Shown in pieces: positions 12,126-20,060 of a stretch of DNA of 39,974 nucleotides. The stretch lies in contig CAIUWA010000041.1 in NCBI GenBank assembly GCA_903902745.1, forward strand, positions 1 to 39,974. The letters run 5' to 3'. Source of the DNA: an uncultured Opitutia bacterium (lineage in GTDB: Bacteria > Verrucomicrobiota > Verrucomicrobiia > Opitutales > Opitutaceae). Within the stretch, counting starts at the first letter, position 1. The number at the start of each line of letters is the position of its first letter. The position numbers were made by a program, and so were the translations under genes. Under the pieces are notes generated by a model. It did not search any database. It saw only the letters and a list, made by a program, of their open reading frames with translations, and was not told where the DNA came from.

Positions 12126-12998
12126 TCAATTGCTGAGGAGCAGGTTGGCGTTGTCCGCCGACGTGAGCAGAATTTTGCCAGGACTTTTCAAAGTCGCTTG
12201 GATGTCGAGCAAGGAGAAGAGGGCGGCGGCCACCTCGGGCACGCTTTGAATTTCCGCGAGGGCGGCGCCCACCACTTGCGGCCTCACCGCCTGGGCCTGG
12301 CCGAGGCGCTGCGAGGCTTTTTTGTCGGCCTCGGAGTGGATGATCGCGACTTCGTTTTCGCCGGCCTGCCGCATCGCGGCGGTGACCTGACGCAGGCGAT
12401 TGACGACCTTGCGCTGGATTTCGCCGATCATGCCCTTGTCCCGGAAGGCCACCTTGCGGATATAGGTCGAGCCGAGGCTGAAGCCCCATTGGGACGACGT
12501 CGGGGAGACTTCTTCGCGCACCTTGCGGGAAAGCGCGTCGCGATTCTCGAGGAGAACATCGAGCTTGAGGTTGGAAAGCTGCTTCACGACGGCGGTGGCG
12601 ACGTTGGCCTTGAGCGAACCCATCGGGTCGGAATTCTGGAAGAGAAACGCCTTGGGATCGCGGATAAGCATCTCGAACCAGATGCCGACACCCATCGGCG
12701 CGCCTTCCTCGGAATTCACGAGCTGGTTGCGCAAATAGGCCTGTTGGATGGCGGTGCGCACCGTGTAGGACTTGCCGAAAAGCGGAAACAGCAGCGCCCG
12801 CGGCCCGAAGTGCATGATGGGGAAAAACAGGCCGGGCTCGTCCACCTGGCCGACCACCTTGCCGAAAAAGGTGTAGACGACGACCGTCCGCTCCGGCAGC
12901 ACGCGCCAGAGTTGGAACAGGTTGCCGAGGCCGACGATGATGAACGTGCCGATGAAGGTGAGGACAAGGCCGACGAGTACTGAAACGAAGAATTCCAT
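12126..12998 (-). CDS. SPFH/band 7 membrane protein, second gene of a tandem pair
   Basis: 290 residues. One N-terminal membrane segment (about 4-28, VSVLVGLVLTFIGTFIIVGLGNLF) is followed by a band 7/SPFH core (about 35-200; e.g. RTVVVYTFFGKVVGQVDEPGLFFPI) and a helical region with Glu/Ala/Lys (about 195-250). This is the layout of slipins, prohibitins and HflK/C-like proteins that form ring scaffolds in the inner membrane. It starts 11 bases after the stop of the other SPFH gene, so the two are almost surely co-transcribed and probably form a mixed complex, as HflK/HflC do. No protease gene of the FtsH or NfeD type is next to them. Confidence 0.88.
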   Translation of the reverse strand: MEFFVSVLVGLVLTFIGTFIIVGLGNLFQLWRVLPERTVVVYTFFGKVVGQVDEPGLFFPIMHFGPRALLFPLFGKSYTVRTAIQQAYLRNQLVNSEEGAPMGVGIWFEMLIRDPKAFLFQNSDPMGSLKANVATAVVKQLSNLKLDVLLENRDALSRKVREEVSPTSSQWGFSLGSTYIRKVAFRDKGMIGEIQRKVVNRLRQVTAAMRQAGENEVAIIHSEADKKASQRLGQAQAVRPQVVGAALAEIQSVPEVAAALFSLLDIQATLKSPGKILLTSADNANLLLSN

Positions 12999-13009
12999 GG
13001 CGGGTGGGC

Positions 13010-13957
13010 TTAGAGTTTGAGCAGCGTCTGGGCCGCCTTCTCGCGGAGCGGAAGCGTCGCGTTGCGCAGATAGCTGTCGAGCGCGGCGCGCCCGCCCGTC
13101 GCATGCATGGCCTTGAGCGTCCGGCCCAGCTCGAGGATGGGGGCGGCCTCGGCTTCGGCGCGATTCTCGGCGATCTGTACCGCCTGCTCGGCCATCTTGA
13201 GCTTCTGGTCGGCGTCGGCCTTGGCCTGGCTGATCGAGGCGGCGACCTGGTTCTGGGTCGTGTTGATGGAGGCGAGGGCCTCGTCGACGTCGGCCGGCGG
13301 ATCGATGTTGGTGATGAGCGCGGCGTCGAGATCGATGCCGTAGCGCGCCGCGGTCTTGCGGCAGGCCTCTTCCATGAAGCTGTTGATGAGGGAAAGATTG
13401 CGGCGGAGGTCGTTGATGGAGACGCCCTCGACGGCGCCATCATGGGTCTCGCCGTGAAAGGTCGCGATGCGGTCCCGCAGCACGGAGATGAAATAGCCAA
13501 CCACGTGGGCGGCGGGATGGGCGACGCCGAAGAGATATGCGTAGAGGTTGCGCTCACAGGGTTTCCAGCGGATCTGCCCGGAAATCTGCACGGTGAGGTT
13601 GTCCTTCGTCACCGCCTCGATGGTGTCCTGCCGGATGTCCGGATCCCACGTGATGTCGATGGCCTGGATCGTCATGTCCACCTTGTAGAGCCGCTGCCAG
13701 GGCCACTTGAAATACGGCCCGCCCTGCGGGATCACGCGAATGTTGGGATAACTGTAGCGGGTCTTTTCCTCGTCGGTGAGCAAAGAGCTGAGCTGAGGAT
13801 CGGTGGAGGTCGTGCCCGCCACGCGCTGGACCCGGCCGAAGGTGGTGAGGACCCCGCGCTCGGTGGGTCCGATGGAATAAACTCCAAAAAGCAACGTCAG
13901 CAGGGCGGTCAGGACAATTCCGGCCACAAAGCCAATCAGCATGGTAACAGTAATCAT
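13010..13957 (-). CDS. SPFH/band 7 membrane protein, first gene of a tandem pair
   Basis: 315 residues. Residues about 4-27 form the single membrane anchor (MLIGFVAGIVLTALLTLLFGVYSI). Next comes the SPFH domain with IGPTERGVLTTFGRVQRV and, after a polar insertion with SSLLTDEEKTRYSYPNI, a block IRVIPQGGPYFKWPWQRLYKVDM that matches the HflK-like start of the domain. The C-terminal third (about 225-290) is alanine/glutamine/glutamate rich and helical (QAKADADQKLKMAEQAVQIAENRAEAEA), the coiled coil through which SPFH proteins assemble. It lies upstream in the pair; a gap of 113 bases separates it from the M28 peptidase gene, so a shared transcript with that gene is possible. Confidence 0.9.
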   Translation of the reverse strand: MITVTMLIGFVAGIVLTALLTLLFGVYSIGPTERGVLTTFGRVQRVAGTTSTDPQLSSLLTDEEKTRYSYPNIRVIPQGGPYFKWPWQRLYKVDMTIQAIDITWDPDIRQDTIEAVTKDNLTVQISGQIRWKPCERNLYAYLFGVAHPAAHVVGYFISVLRDRIATFHGETHDGAVEGVSINDLRRNLSLINSFMEEACRKTAARYGIDLDAALITNIDPPADVDEALASINTTQNQVAASISQAKADADQKLKMAEQAVQIAENRAEAEAAPILELGRTLKAMHATGGRAALDSYLRNATLPLREKAAQTLLKL

Positions 13958-14070
13958 CGCGGGGTGGGGTGGAGGCTCCGGCGCATTGAAAGCGTCTTCC
14001 GGTATCTCGCGGGGGCCGCGGCGCTTAGCAACTGCAAAGCGGTGTGACCGCTTTCGTAAAGTGGCTGATG

Positions 14071-15099
14071 CTACTTTGCCTCGCGCTCAGCCCCGGCGAG
14101 TTCCTGGAGGCAAAGCGCCGCGGCGCGCACCACCTGGGTCAGGAAATCGAAGTTCAGTGTCTCGATCGTGTCGGACAAATGGTGGTAGTTCGGATTCCGG
14201 AAGTTCGCCGTGTCCGTGATCATCACGCCCGGCAGCCCCGCATTCCAATACGGTGACTGGTCGCTGCGCGCCGCGTCCTTGATGAAACCGGCCAAGCGGT
14301 TCAAACTGAAATACCGCAGCGGCGGACTGCCCTGGTCGGCCGCGCGCTCGAACGCCGCGCCCAGGCTGCCGGATTTCATGTTGCCGAGCACTGCGATGAA
14401 ATTACCGGTGGTGGGCGGACTCATGAGGAGCGGCACGCTCACCGGGGTTTTCTGCGTGTTTGCCCCGTCGACGGCATAGCCGATCATCTCGAAGACAAGG
14501 ATGCCCTCGAAGTTTTCCTTTGCCGCCTTGATCCGGCCGGCGTGGTCGGCGCTGCCGAGCATGCCGAGCTCTTCGAAATCGAAGAAACAGTAACGGATGG
14601 TTTTGGCCGATGGCACCGGCGCCAGCACTCGCGCCACTTCGAGCACACCCGCCACTCCGCTGGAATTGTCGTCTGCTCCCGGCGTCGCCATCGTGTCATA
14701 ATGCGCCCCGAGCTCCAGCACGCGGTCGGGTTGCGTGGTGCCGCGTTTCGTGGCGAACAGGTTCATCCCCCGCACGCCCGGCATCACCCGGAAGCGCGCC
14801 GGCAGCTCGAAGGTCTCGACTTCGATGACATAGCCCAGCGGTTCGAGCTGGCCGCGGATGTACGCAAGCTTGTCGGCTTGGGAGTGGAGGTTGCCGGGGC
14901 CGAGCCGGCGCGTGGCACCCTCGCGCAGCACGTCGATGGCGGAGCCAATCCGGGTCAGGGTTCCGACATCCGCCTGCAGCCGTGCTTGGCTCACGCTGGC
15001 CGCCCTCGTTGCGAAAACCGGCGGCGGTGTACTGGCACAACCCGTAGCCAGCCCGGCGAGTCCAAGCGTGGCAATGGCTCGAAGCCCCGGGGTGTTCAT
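14071..15099 (-). CDS. M28-family zinc peptidase, lipoprotein
   Basis: The start is the ATG at 15097-15099 (342 residues); an ATG six codons upstream is possible. The signal peptide ends in a lipobox, LATGC, so C21 would be lipidated. The M28 metal ligands are visible: His in GAHYDTM, Asp in PGADDNSSG, the Glu-Glu pair in FFDFEELGMLGS, an acidic ligand in FEMIGY (Glu where aminopeptidases usually have Asp) and His in NYHHLSDT. The family trims amino acids from peptide N-termini (aminopeptidase) or cleaves C-terminal or glutamyl bonds; Glu at the fourth site leans toward the latter. It would face the periplasm. Confidence 0.92.
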   Translation of the reverse strand: MNTPGLRAIATLGLAGLATGCASTPPPVFATRAASVSQARLQADVGTLTRIGSAIDVLREGATRRLGPGNLHSQADKLAYIRGQLEPLGYVIEVETFELPARFRVMPGVRGMNLFATKRGTTQPDRVLELGAHYDTMATPGADDNSSGVAGVLEVARVLAPVPSAKTIRYCFFDFEELGMLGSADHAGRIKAAKENFEGILVFEMIGYAVDGANTQKTPVSVPLLMSPPTTGNFIAVLGNMKSGSLGAAFERAADQGSPPLRYFSLNRLAGFIKDAARSDQSPYWNAGLPGVMITDTANFRNPNYHHLSDTIETLNFDFLTQVVRAAALCLQELAGAEREAK

Positions 15100-15181
15100 C
15101 GCCGTAGTGATAGGCACGGCTCATCGTCGGGCGAGGCCAAAGCCGGACCGGACCTTTCGCGAGCAATGCGTTTTGGCGTTT

Positions 15182-15230
15182 GTTGTCCCGGCTTCAGCCG
15201 GTCCGAAATTCCGGCTGAAGCCGGGACAAC
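15182..15230. repeat. Perfect 20-bp inverted repeat with 9-base loop
   Basis: GTTGTCCCGGCTTCAGCCGG at 15182-15201 is an exact reverse complement of 15211-15230, around TCCGAAATT; weaker pairing extends three or four bases further out. It sits in the 300-base gap between the aldolase 3' end and the M28 peptidase start. The length and perfection are those of a dispersed REP-like palindrome; no T-run follows on either strand. Confidence 0.85.
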
Positions 15231-15309
15231 GAACCGGGTGATCAAACGCGAACCAGTCACCGATTTTCCGCACCAGAGCGCAGACGTCCGACGCAGCCAT
15301 GAAACTAAC

Positions 15310-15343
15310 AGGCCGAAGGGATCCTTGCGGACCCCTTCGGCCT
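15310..15343 (-). terminator. Probable terminator hairpin of the aldolase gene
   Basis: AGGCCGAAGGG (15310-15320) and CCCTTCGGCCT (15333-15343) are fully complementary around a 12-base loop, 60 bases past the aldolase stop. On the plus strand it is followed by TGTTTTC; on the minus strand the next bases are GTTAGTTTC, only moderately T-rich. The position suits the minus-strand aldolase transcript. Confidence 0.6.
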
Positions 15344-15403
15344 TGTTTTCAAGACCCCGCGTGCCGGGTCACCGGCACGACGGGGATTCAGATTGGCTCC
15401 GGC

Positions 15404-16369
15404 CTATTTCTTGGTCGCGGGCGCGTCCGGAATCCGGTTGCCCGTGGCATCGTAGCCCGTGTTGGTCGCGCTGCGGGTGCCCTGGAACAGCCGGTAGCCG
15501 GGGCGATCCTGCCAGCTCGAGGGACCGGCCAGAATCTTGCCGTGGGCGAGCACGGCCTCGCGGACGAGCTTTTCGCGGGCGTTGTAGGTCGCATCGCCAT
15601 CGCGGTCGCCCGCCTGCCAGCCGAAATCGTTGCTCGCCACCATGACGATATCGATGCCCTGGACCTCCTCGAGGATCGTGTTGATCAGGCCCACGCCCTC
15701 CGGATTCTCGATTTGAATCATGATCAGGATGTTGTTGTTCGCGTTCGTCTGGTAGCCGGGACCATAGAGCGCGGTGAACTGGCCGCCGCCCGAGCTGCGA
15801 TGGCCCCACGGCTTGGCGTTGGGATTGTCGCGGTGACCGATCGGCCATTTGGCGAACTTCACCGCATTTTGCGCTTCCTCCACGGCGTCAACCATGGGGA
15901 TGATGATGCCGAGCGCGCCGGCATCGCAGGCTTTCTGGATGTCGCCCTCGAACGCACCCGGCACGCGAACAAAGGGGATGCAGCCGGCCTCCACGATCAC
16001 CTTGATCAAATTCTCCGTCTCACGCCAGGTCAGGCGGGAGTGCTGCATCTCGATCCAGATGAAATCCTGCCCCTCGCAGGCTTTCTTCGCCGCCTCAAGG
16101 TCCGGCTGCATGATCGTGTTGCTGAAGATCTGTTTTCCCTCCTTCAGCTTGGTGATGACCGTGTTGAAGGTCTGCGAGTTGGCCTTGATGCCCGGTCCGT
16201 TCCGGGCGTTCGCTGCCGCCGCGGGCTGGGCCTGGGGCGCAGCGGCGGGTTGCGCGTTCGCGACCGCAGCGGCGGCCACGAAACCGGCGGTGGTGGCGGC
16301 GGCAATGAAATCGCGCCGGTTCATGGAGTTGGGGTTGCTCGGGGAGGGCGTGTCGTTGGTGGGGTTCAT
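15404..16369 (-). CDS. Tat-exported HpcH/HpaI-family aldolase-like protein
   Basis: From the ATG at 16367-16369 the protein has 321 residues; an ATG 15 codons later (16322-16324) starts directly at MNRRDFIAAATTAGF. That sequence is a twin-arginine signal followed by an alanine-rich hydrophobic run. The mature part is a type II HpcH/HpaI aldolase barrel: the His of EMQHSR, Arg of FVRVP, metal-ligand Glu of IQIENPEG and Asp of SNDFGW are all kept, as is AGALGIIIPMVDAVEEAQNAV. Relatives cleave or form 2-keto-3-deoxy sugar acids and are cytoplasmic; an exported version is unusual. A QPAAAPQAQPAAAANA linker follows the signal. The 300-base gap upstream of it has no gene that I can see. Confidence 0.9.
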   Translation of the reverse strand: MNPTNDTPSPSNPNSMNRRDFIAAATTAGFVAAAAVANAQPAAAPQAQPAAAANARNGPGIKANSQTFNTVITKLKEGKQIFSNTIMQPDLEAAKKACEGQDFIWIEMQHSRLTWRETENLIKVIVEAGCIPFVRVPGAFEGDIQKACDAGALGIIIPMVDAVEEAQNAVKFAKWPIGHRDNPNAKPWGHRSSGGGQFTALYGPGYQTNANNNILIMIQIENPEGVGLINTILEEVQGIDIVMVASNDFGWQAGDRDGDATYNAREKLVREAVLAHGKILAGPSSWQDRPGYRLFQGTRSATNTGYDATGNRIPDAPATKK

Positions 16370-16666
16370 GTTTTTAGTGGGGTTCGCGCTGTACAAAATA
16401 ATGCCGTGGAGCGGATGGCTTGCCGTGGCGATTATCCCGTTGAGGGGTCGCAGTCATGGGGGCGGGCAGGGGGTTTCGAGAAAGCGTTCCGGGAGCGCGG
16501 GAAGGATTCTGAGGGGTAGGGGTGCTTCTGTTTGCTCGGTCAGTTTTTAATGATGCGCCGCGGGGCAAAGCAAGACGCGAAAGTTTGGCGGGCTGACTCG
16601 GTCGGCGATGCCCCCATTGACAGGGTCGCTTTGGCATTTGGACCTTTGGCCCTTGGATTTTCCATT
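16370..16666. other. Gap upstream of the aldolase gene; nothing recognised
   Basis: About 297 bases between the aldolase start and the small SnoaL-like gene. Open frames here lack family features. A GC-rich stretch with AAAGCGTTCC resembles half of a LacI-type operator, but it is not a good palindrome. The promoter of the aldolase gene should lie here; I cannot place it. Confidence 0.4.
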
Positions 16667-17134
16667 TTACTTTGTTGGCACCACGCTGGTGCCCGCGGGA
16701 CGCAGCGATTGCCAGGCGATCATGCGCCACGTGCCGGCTTCATTCCGCCAGACGGACATGAAGCGCAGGTTCAAGTCGGACCAGGTCGGTCCGAGTTTCT
16801 TGCGCATGTCCTGGGCGCCGGTGAGCACAATCACGTCCGGCGTCACCACCTGGGCCTGAACCACGGACGTCTTCACGTTCGCGTACGCCGTGTCACCCGC
16901 CGTCATGCTCTTGATATAGTCCATCTTTCCCTCGGCGCGTCCATCCGAGTGAATGAACACCACGGCGTCCGAAAACAACCGCGCAAGGCCCGCGCCATCA
17001 CCCGCCATCATCGCCACCAGTCGTGCCTGGTCCAGGCGCAGAACGGTCTCGACACCGCTAGTGTCAGCGGCGCGGGCGGCACTCGCGAACAGGCCGAGTA
17101 TGACAAAAAAGCATATGCAGAAGCAGGATTTCAT
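16667..17134 (-). CDS. Small exported SnoaL/DUF4440-like (NTF2-fold) protein
   Basis: 155 residues from the ATG at 17132-17134, which begins a signal peptide (MKSCFCICFFVILGLFASAARAA). The mature part (about 110 residues or more) has the DUF4440/SnoaL pattern: an N-terminal helix VLRLDQARLVAMMAGDGAGLARLFSDAVVFIHSDG, a strand pair ending VVTPDVIVLTG, and LNLRFMSVWRNEAGTWRMIAWQS near the end. Such NTF2-like cones bind or turn over small molecules, but many are of unknown role. Its start is 46 bases after the stop of the esterase 17181-18338 on the same strand, so the two are probably one transcript and it may be a partner of that esterase. Confidence 0.82.
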   Translation of the reverse strand: MKSCFCICFFVILGLFASAARAADTSGVETVLRLDQARLVAMMAGDGAGLARLFSDAVVFIHSDGRAEGKMDYIKSMTAGDTAYANVKTSVVQAQVVTPDVIVLTGAQDMRKKLGPTWSDLNLRFMSVWRNEAGTWRMIAWQSLRPAGTSVVPTK

Positions 17135-17180
17135 TTTGACCCTAGGTTCGGGGTTTTGGCTGCCAGGTTGGTTCAAGCCT

Positions 17181-18338
17181 TCACTTCGCCGGCTTGTAGT
17201 CCTGCCAGAGCCACTCGAGGGCCTGCGGCAGGGTTCGCGCGATGACCTGGGCGTCGTCGTGACCCTGGCCGGCGGCGTAGAAACGGCCCGCGCCCTGCGC
17301 GTAGACGAACTGGTAGTGATAGCCCTTCGCCTTTAGCGCGCCGGCCATCCGCTGGTTGGCGATGACGAGGTTGTGCATGTCGGCGGCGCTGCTGGTCGAG
17401 CCGGTGTCGTTCTCGTTCACCTCGAGCCAGACGCGCAGGGGCTTGCGGGCGCTCTGGGGTATGAGGTGCTCGTGGTATTCCCACGCCCCGTGCAGCAGGG
17501 CCAGGTTTTCGGGCGACTGGTTGTTCGTGTAGGTGGCGGTGTAGGTTAGCACGCGGTGATACAGCTCCGGATGAAACCACGCCATCGTGAACGCCGCCGC
17601 ACCGCCCGAGCTTCCGCCGATGGTGGCGCGGGCGTCGGGATCCTTCGTGAAGGTCACGTTGCATTCCTTTGCCGCGCGCGGCAGCACTTCCGCCTCGATA
17701 AACTCGGCAAACTTGCCGGAGAGCGTGTCGTATTCGAGCCCGCGTTCGCTGCCCCGGTCGTCGCCGCCGCCCGACCGCGCAAAGACTGCCACCATTGGGG
17801 GCAGCCGGTGGTCGGCGATCATGTTGTCGAGAATCGTCGGGAGCTGGTTGCTGTTGTGCGCACCCATCGCGTCCTGGGAGACAAGCAGCGGTGCCGGCGT
17901 GCCCGGAACGTACTGACTCGGAATGTAGACAGTCACGTCGCGCGTCGGCGTGGTGCCGCGCAGGCCGGTGTCGGGGTAGAATTTGCTCTCGGCGGCGTTC
18001 AGCTTGAATTGCACGATCCGGCCCTTCGGCACTTCCGGGCGCGGCGTCTGCTCGGGTGCGGGGGGGAGCGGCTGCAGCAACAAATAATCGCCATCACCCG
18101 CGCCGGGCGTGAGCGCGGGGAGATGCTGGAGCCGGGCCATCTCCGCGAGGTCGGCGGGTGTCGCCGGTCCGCCACGGATGTGCTCGATCGCCGCGGCGGG
18201 ATCGCCTCCGGTGACCGGCGTCGCATTGGCGCGCGGCGCGGGAGTCGGGACCATGTCAGCGGCGAATGCCGGTGGGTTCGCCGTGATCAGGTAGAACCCG
18301 AAGGCGGAGAGGGCGAGCGATCGTTTGTTCATCAGCAT
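17181..18338 (-). CDS. Secreted alpha/beta-hydrolase esterase, paralogue 2, with a loop insertion near the catalytic His
   Basis: 385 residues from the ATG at 18336-18338; another ATG two codons later is equally possible. After the signal peptide (to about AFAAD, 28) comes the same linker and RGGPATPADLAEMARL segment as paralogue 1. The catalytic set is S243 (G-G-S-S-G), D311 (NENDTG) and H360 (GQGHDD). Against the two paralogues it has eight or nine extra residues (RFYAAGQG, about 352-359) directly before the His, where the others read GAAHTDG or AAGHTDG. Overall identity to paralogue 1 is high by eye. It is divergent from the DUF1653 gene and followed by the SnoaL-like gene. Confidence 0.9.
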   Translation of the reverse strand: MLMNKRSLALSAFGFYLITANPPAFAADMVPTPAPRANATPVTGGDPAAAIEHIRGGPATPADLAEMARLQHLPALTPGAGDGDYLLLQPLPPAPEQTPRPEVPKGRIVQFKLNAAESKFYPDTGLRGTTPTRDVTVYIPSQYVPGTPAPLLVSQDAMGAHNSNQLPTILDNMIADHRLPPMVAVFARSGGGDDRGSERGLEYDTLSGKFAEFIEAEVLPRAAKECNVTFTKDPDARATIGGSSGGAAAFTMAWFHPELYHRVLTYTATYTNNQSPENLALLHGAWEYHEHLIPQSARKPLRVWLEVNENDTGSTSSAADMHNLVIANQRMAGALKAKGYHYQFVYAQGAGRFYAAGQGHDDAQVIARTLPQALEWLWQDYKPAK

Positions 18339-18490
18339 AGGGGTAGGGGGCAAGCCAGGGATATCACTTCTCGACTGCCGATAAACCGAGTTCAGGCCCG
18401 CCGCCTTGTCGAGACTCGAAACCCGCGGTGTGCTAACATCCGGCTGCGCTTCGACCTTGCAGTCACCGTCCGGTCGATTGGGCTCGCGGC

Positions 18491-18727
18491 ATGAGCACGC
18501 TGCCTCCGCTGCCCGGCGAACCGCGACCGGGGCTTTACCGCCACTACAAGGGCAACGAGTACCGGGTGATTGGCCTCGCGCGCCATTCCGAGACCCGCGA
18601 GGTGCTGGTCGTGTACGACGCCCTCTACGGCGAACGCGGCCGCTGGGTCCGCCCCGCAGCGATGTTCATCGAAACCGTCGAGCTGGCCGGCAAGCGCGTG
18701 CCGCGCTTCGAGCGGATCGGGGATTAG
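18491..18727 (+). CDS. DUF1653 family small protein
   Basis: 78 residues. Nearly the whole chain fits DUF1653: GLYRHYKGNEYRVIGLARHSETREVLVVYDALYGERGRWVRPAAMF, then a late PRF. The family is short, soluble and widespread, often annotated as hypothetical; its role is unknown. No signal peptide is seen. The start ATG leaves a normal ten-residue Pro-rich lead. It is divergent from esterase paralogue 2 with 150 bases between and upstream of the dehydrogenase on the same strand. Confidence 0.88.
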   Translation: MSTLPPLPGEPRPGLYRHYKGNEYRVIGLARHSETREVLVVYDALYGERGRWVRPAAMFIETVELAGKRVPRFERIGD

Positions 18728-18840
18728 GGGCGGGTAAACCCCGAATCATTTTATAGGAGATAACGAAGGCAACAGAGGGTTTCTGTTCGCACACTTTGGC
18801 TTGCCGGCGGTTCGCGCGGCAATCATCACATTCCACCCCT

Positions 18841-19794
18841 ATGAAAATTGTCGTCCTCGATGGCTATACGCTTAACCCCGGTGATAATCCCTGGGACGGT
18901 CTCGCCCGCCTCGGCGAGTTCGTCTGCCACGACCGCACGCCTGCGGCGCAGATCCTGGAGCGGGCGCAGGATGCCGACGTGCTCCTCACCAACAAGACGC
19001 CCCTGAGCGCTGAGACCCTCGCCAAGCTGCCGAAACTGAAGTTCATCGGGGTGCTCGCTACCGGCTACAACATCGTCGACGTGAAGGCCGCCCGCGCCCG
19101 CGGCATCCCGGTTTCCAATGTGCCGATCTACGGCACCGACGCCGTCGCCGAATTCGTCCTCGCGCTGCTCCTGAATTTCAATCGCCAGCCGCAGCTCCAC
19201 AGCGACCTCGTGAAGCGGGGCGAGTGGACCAAGGTGAACGAGTGGTCGTTCTGGCGCACGCCGCTCGCCGAGCTGGCCGGCCAGACCATCGGCATCGTCG
19301 GCTTCGGCCGCATCGGGCGCCGGGTGGGGGAGCTCGCGGCCGCCTTTCACATGAAGGTGCTCGCGAACGACGTGTTTCACGGCAACCCGCCGTCCTATCC
19401 GTTTGAGTGGCGCGAGGTGCCCGAGCTCTTCGCCGAGTCCGACGTGGTCACCCTGCACTGCAATCTCACGCCCGAGAACACCGGCATGGTGAACGAGGCG
19501 CTGCTCGGCCGGATGAAGAAGACCGCCTATCTGATCAACACCTCGCGCGGCCCGTTGGTGAAGGACGCCGACATGGCGGCGGCGCTGCAGCGCGGCACCA
19601 TCGCCGGGGCGGCCCTCGATGTCGTGACGACCGAGCCCATTCCCGCCGACAATCCGCTGCTGAAGGCGCCAAACCTCACGCTCACTCCGCACATCGCGTG
19701 GGCCGCACTCGAGGCCCGTCGTCGACTGACAAAAGTCACCGTGGACAACGTGGCCGCCTTCCAGGCCGGCAAGCCCATCAATCTCGTCAACTGA
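18841..19794 (+). CDS. D-2-hydroxyacid dehydrogenase (glycerate/hydroxypyruvate reductase type)
   Basis: 317 residues, cytoplasmic. The ATG at 18841 gives the normal start MKIVVLDGYTLNPGDNPW, as in HprA-type glycerate dehydrogenases. The NAD-binding turn is GFGRIGRRV (154-162), and the catalytic residues are R236 (NTSRGPLV), E265 (TTEP) and H284 (TPHIAW). The enzyme interconverts D-2-hydroxyacids and 2-keto acids, probably glycerate/hydroxypyruvate. It stands alone, between the DUF1653 gene and the large hydrolase; whether it serves sugar-acid breakdown with the nearby enzymes is only a guess. Confidence 0.93.
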   Translation: MKIVVLDGYTLNPGDNPWDGLARLGEFVCHDRTPAAQILERAQDADVLLTNKTPLSAETLAKLPKLKFIGVLATGYNIVDVKAARARGIPVSNVPIYGTDAVAEFVLALLLNFNRQPQLHSDLVKRGEWTKVNEWSFWRTPLAELAGQTIGIVGFGRIGRRVGELAAAFHMKVLANDVFHGNPPSYPFEWREVPELFAESDVVTLHCNLTPENTGMVNEALLGRMKKTAYLINTSRGPLVKDADMAAALQRGTIAGAALDVVTTEPIPADNPLLKAPNLTLTPHIAWAALEARRRLTKVTVDNVAAFQAGKPINLVN

Positions 19795-19824
19795 GCGTCC
19801 GCACAACGGCGAGTTGGAGCCAAA

Positions 19825-19848
19825 CCCTTCGACGGGCTCAGGGCAGGC
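19825..19848. repeat. Short dispersed repeat motif (CCCTTCGACGGGCTCAGGG type)
   Basis: CCCTTCGACGGGCTCAGGG followed by CAGGC, 31 bases after the dehydrogenase stop. I know this word from the intergenic repeats of many environmental bacterial genomes, where its translations give chains such as PEPVEG and LSPSKG; that memory has not been checked against a database. Only one copy is in this window. The rest of the 266-base gap up to 20060 holds nothing I recognise. Confidence 0.55.
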
Positions 19849-20060
19849 AACGCGTTGGGGACAACGAGTTCCACTGTTTCGAGCAAAAGAAGCCAGCACT
19901 GCGCGGACAGCTCAGGCTTGGCCGCCTCCTTTAGGCTTGGACTACACGGCCGGCGTGGGTTTTGGTTTCACACCCCTCCCGGGAGGCCCGCCTGAAGGCG
20001 CGTTTCCTCTCAGTTATCCCCGCTCTGCACGAAGCTGCCTTCGTCAACCCCACGAAAACC

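Noticed and set aside
16470-16500. AAAGCGTTCC as a LacI/CcpA-like operator
   Set aside because: It lacks the second symmetric half and there is no regulator gene nearby.
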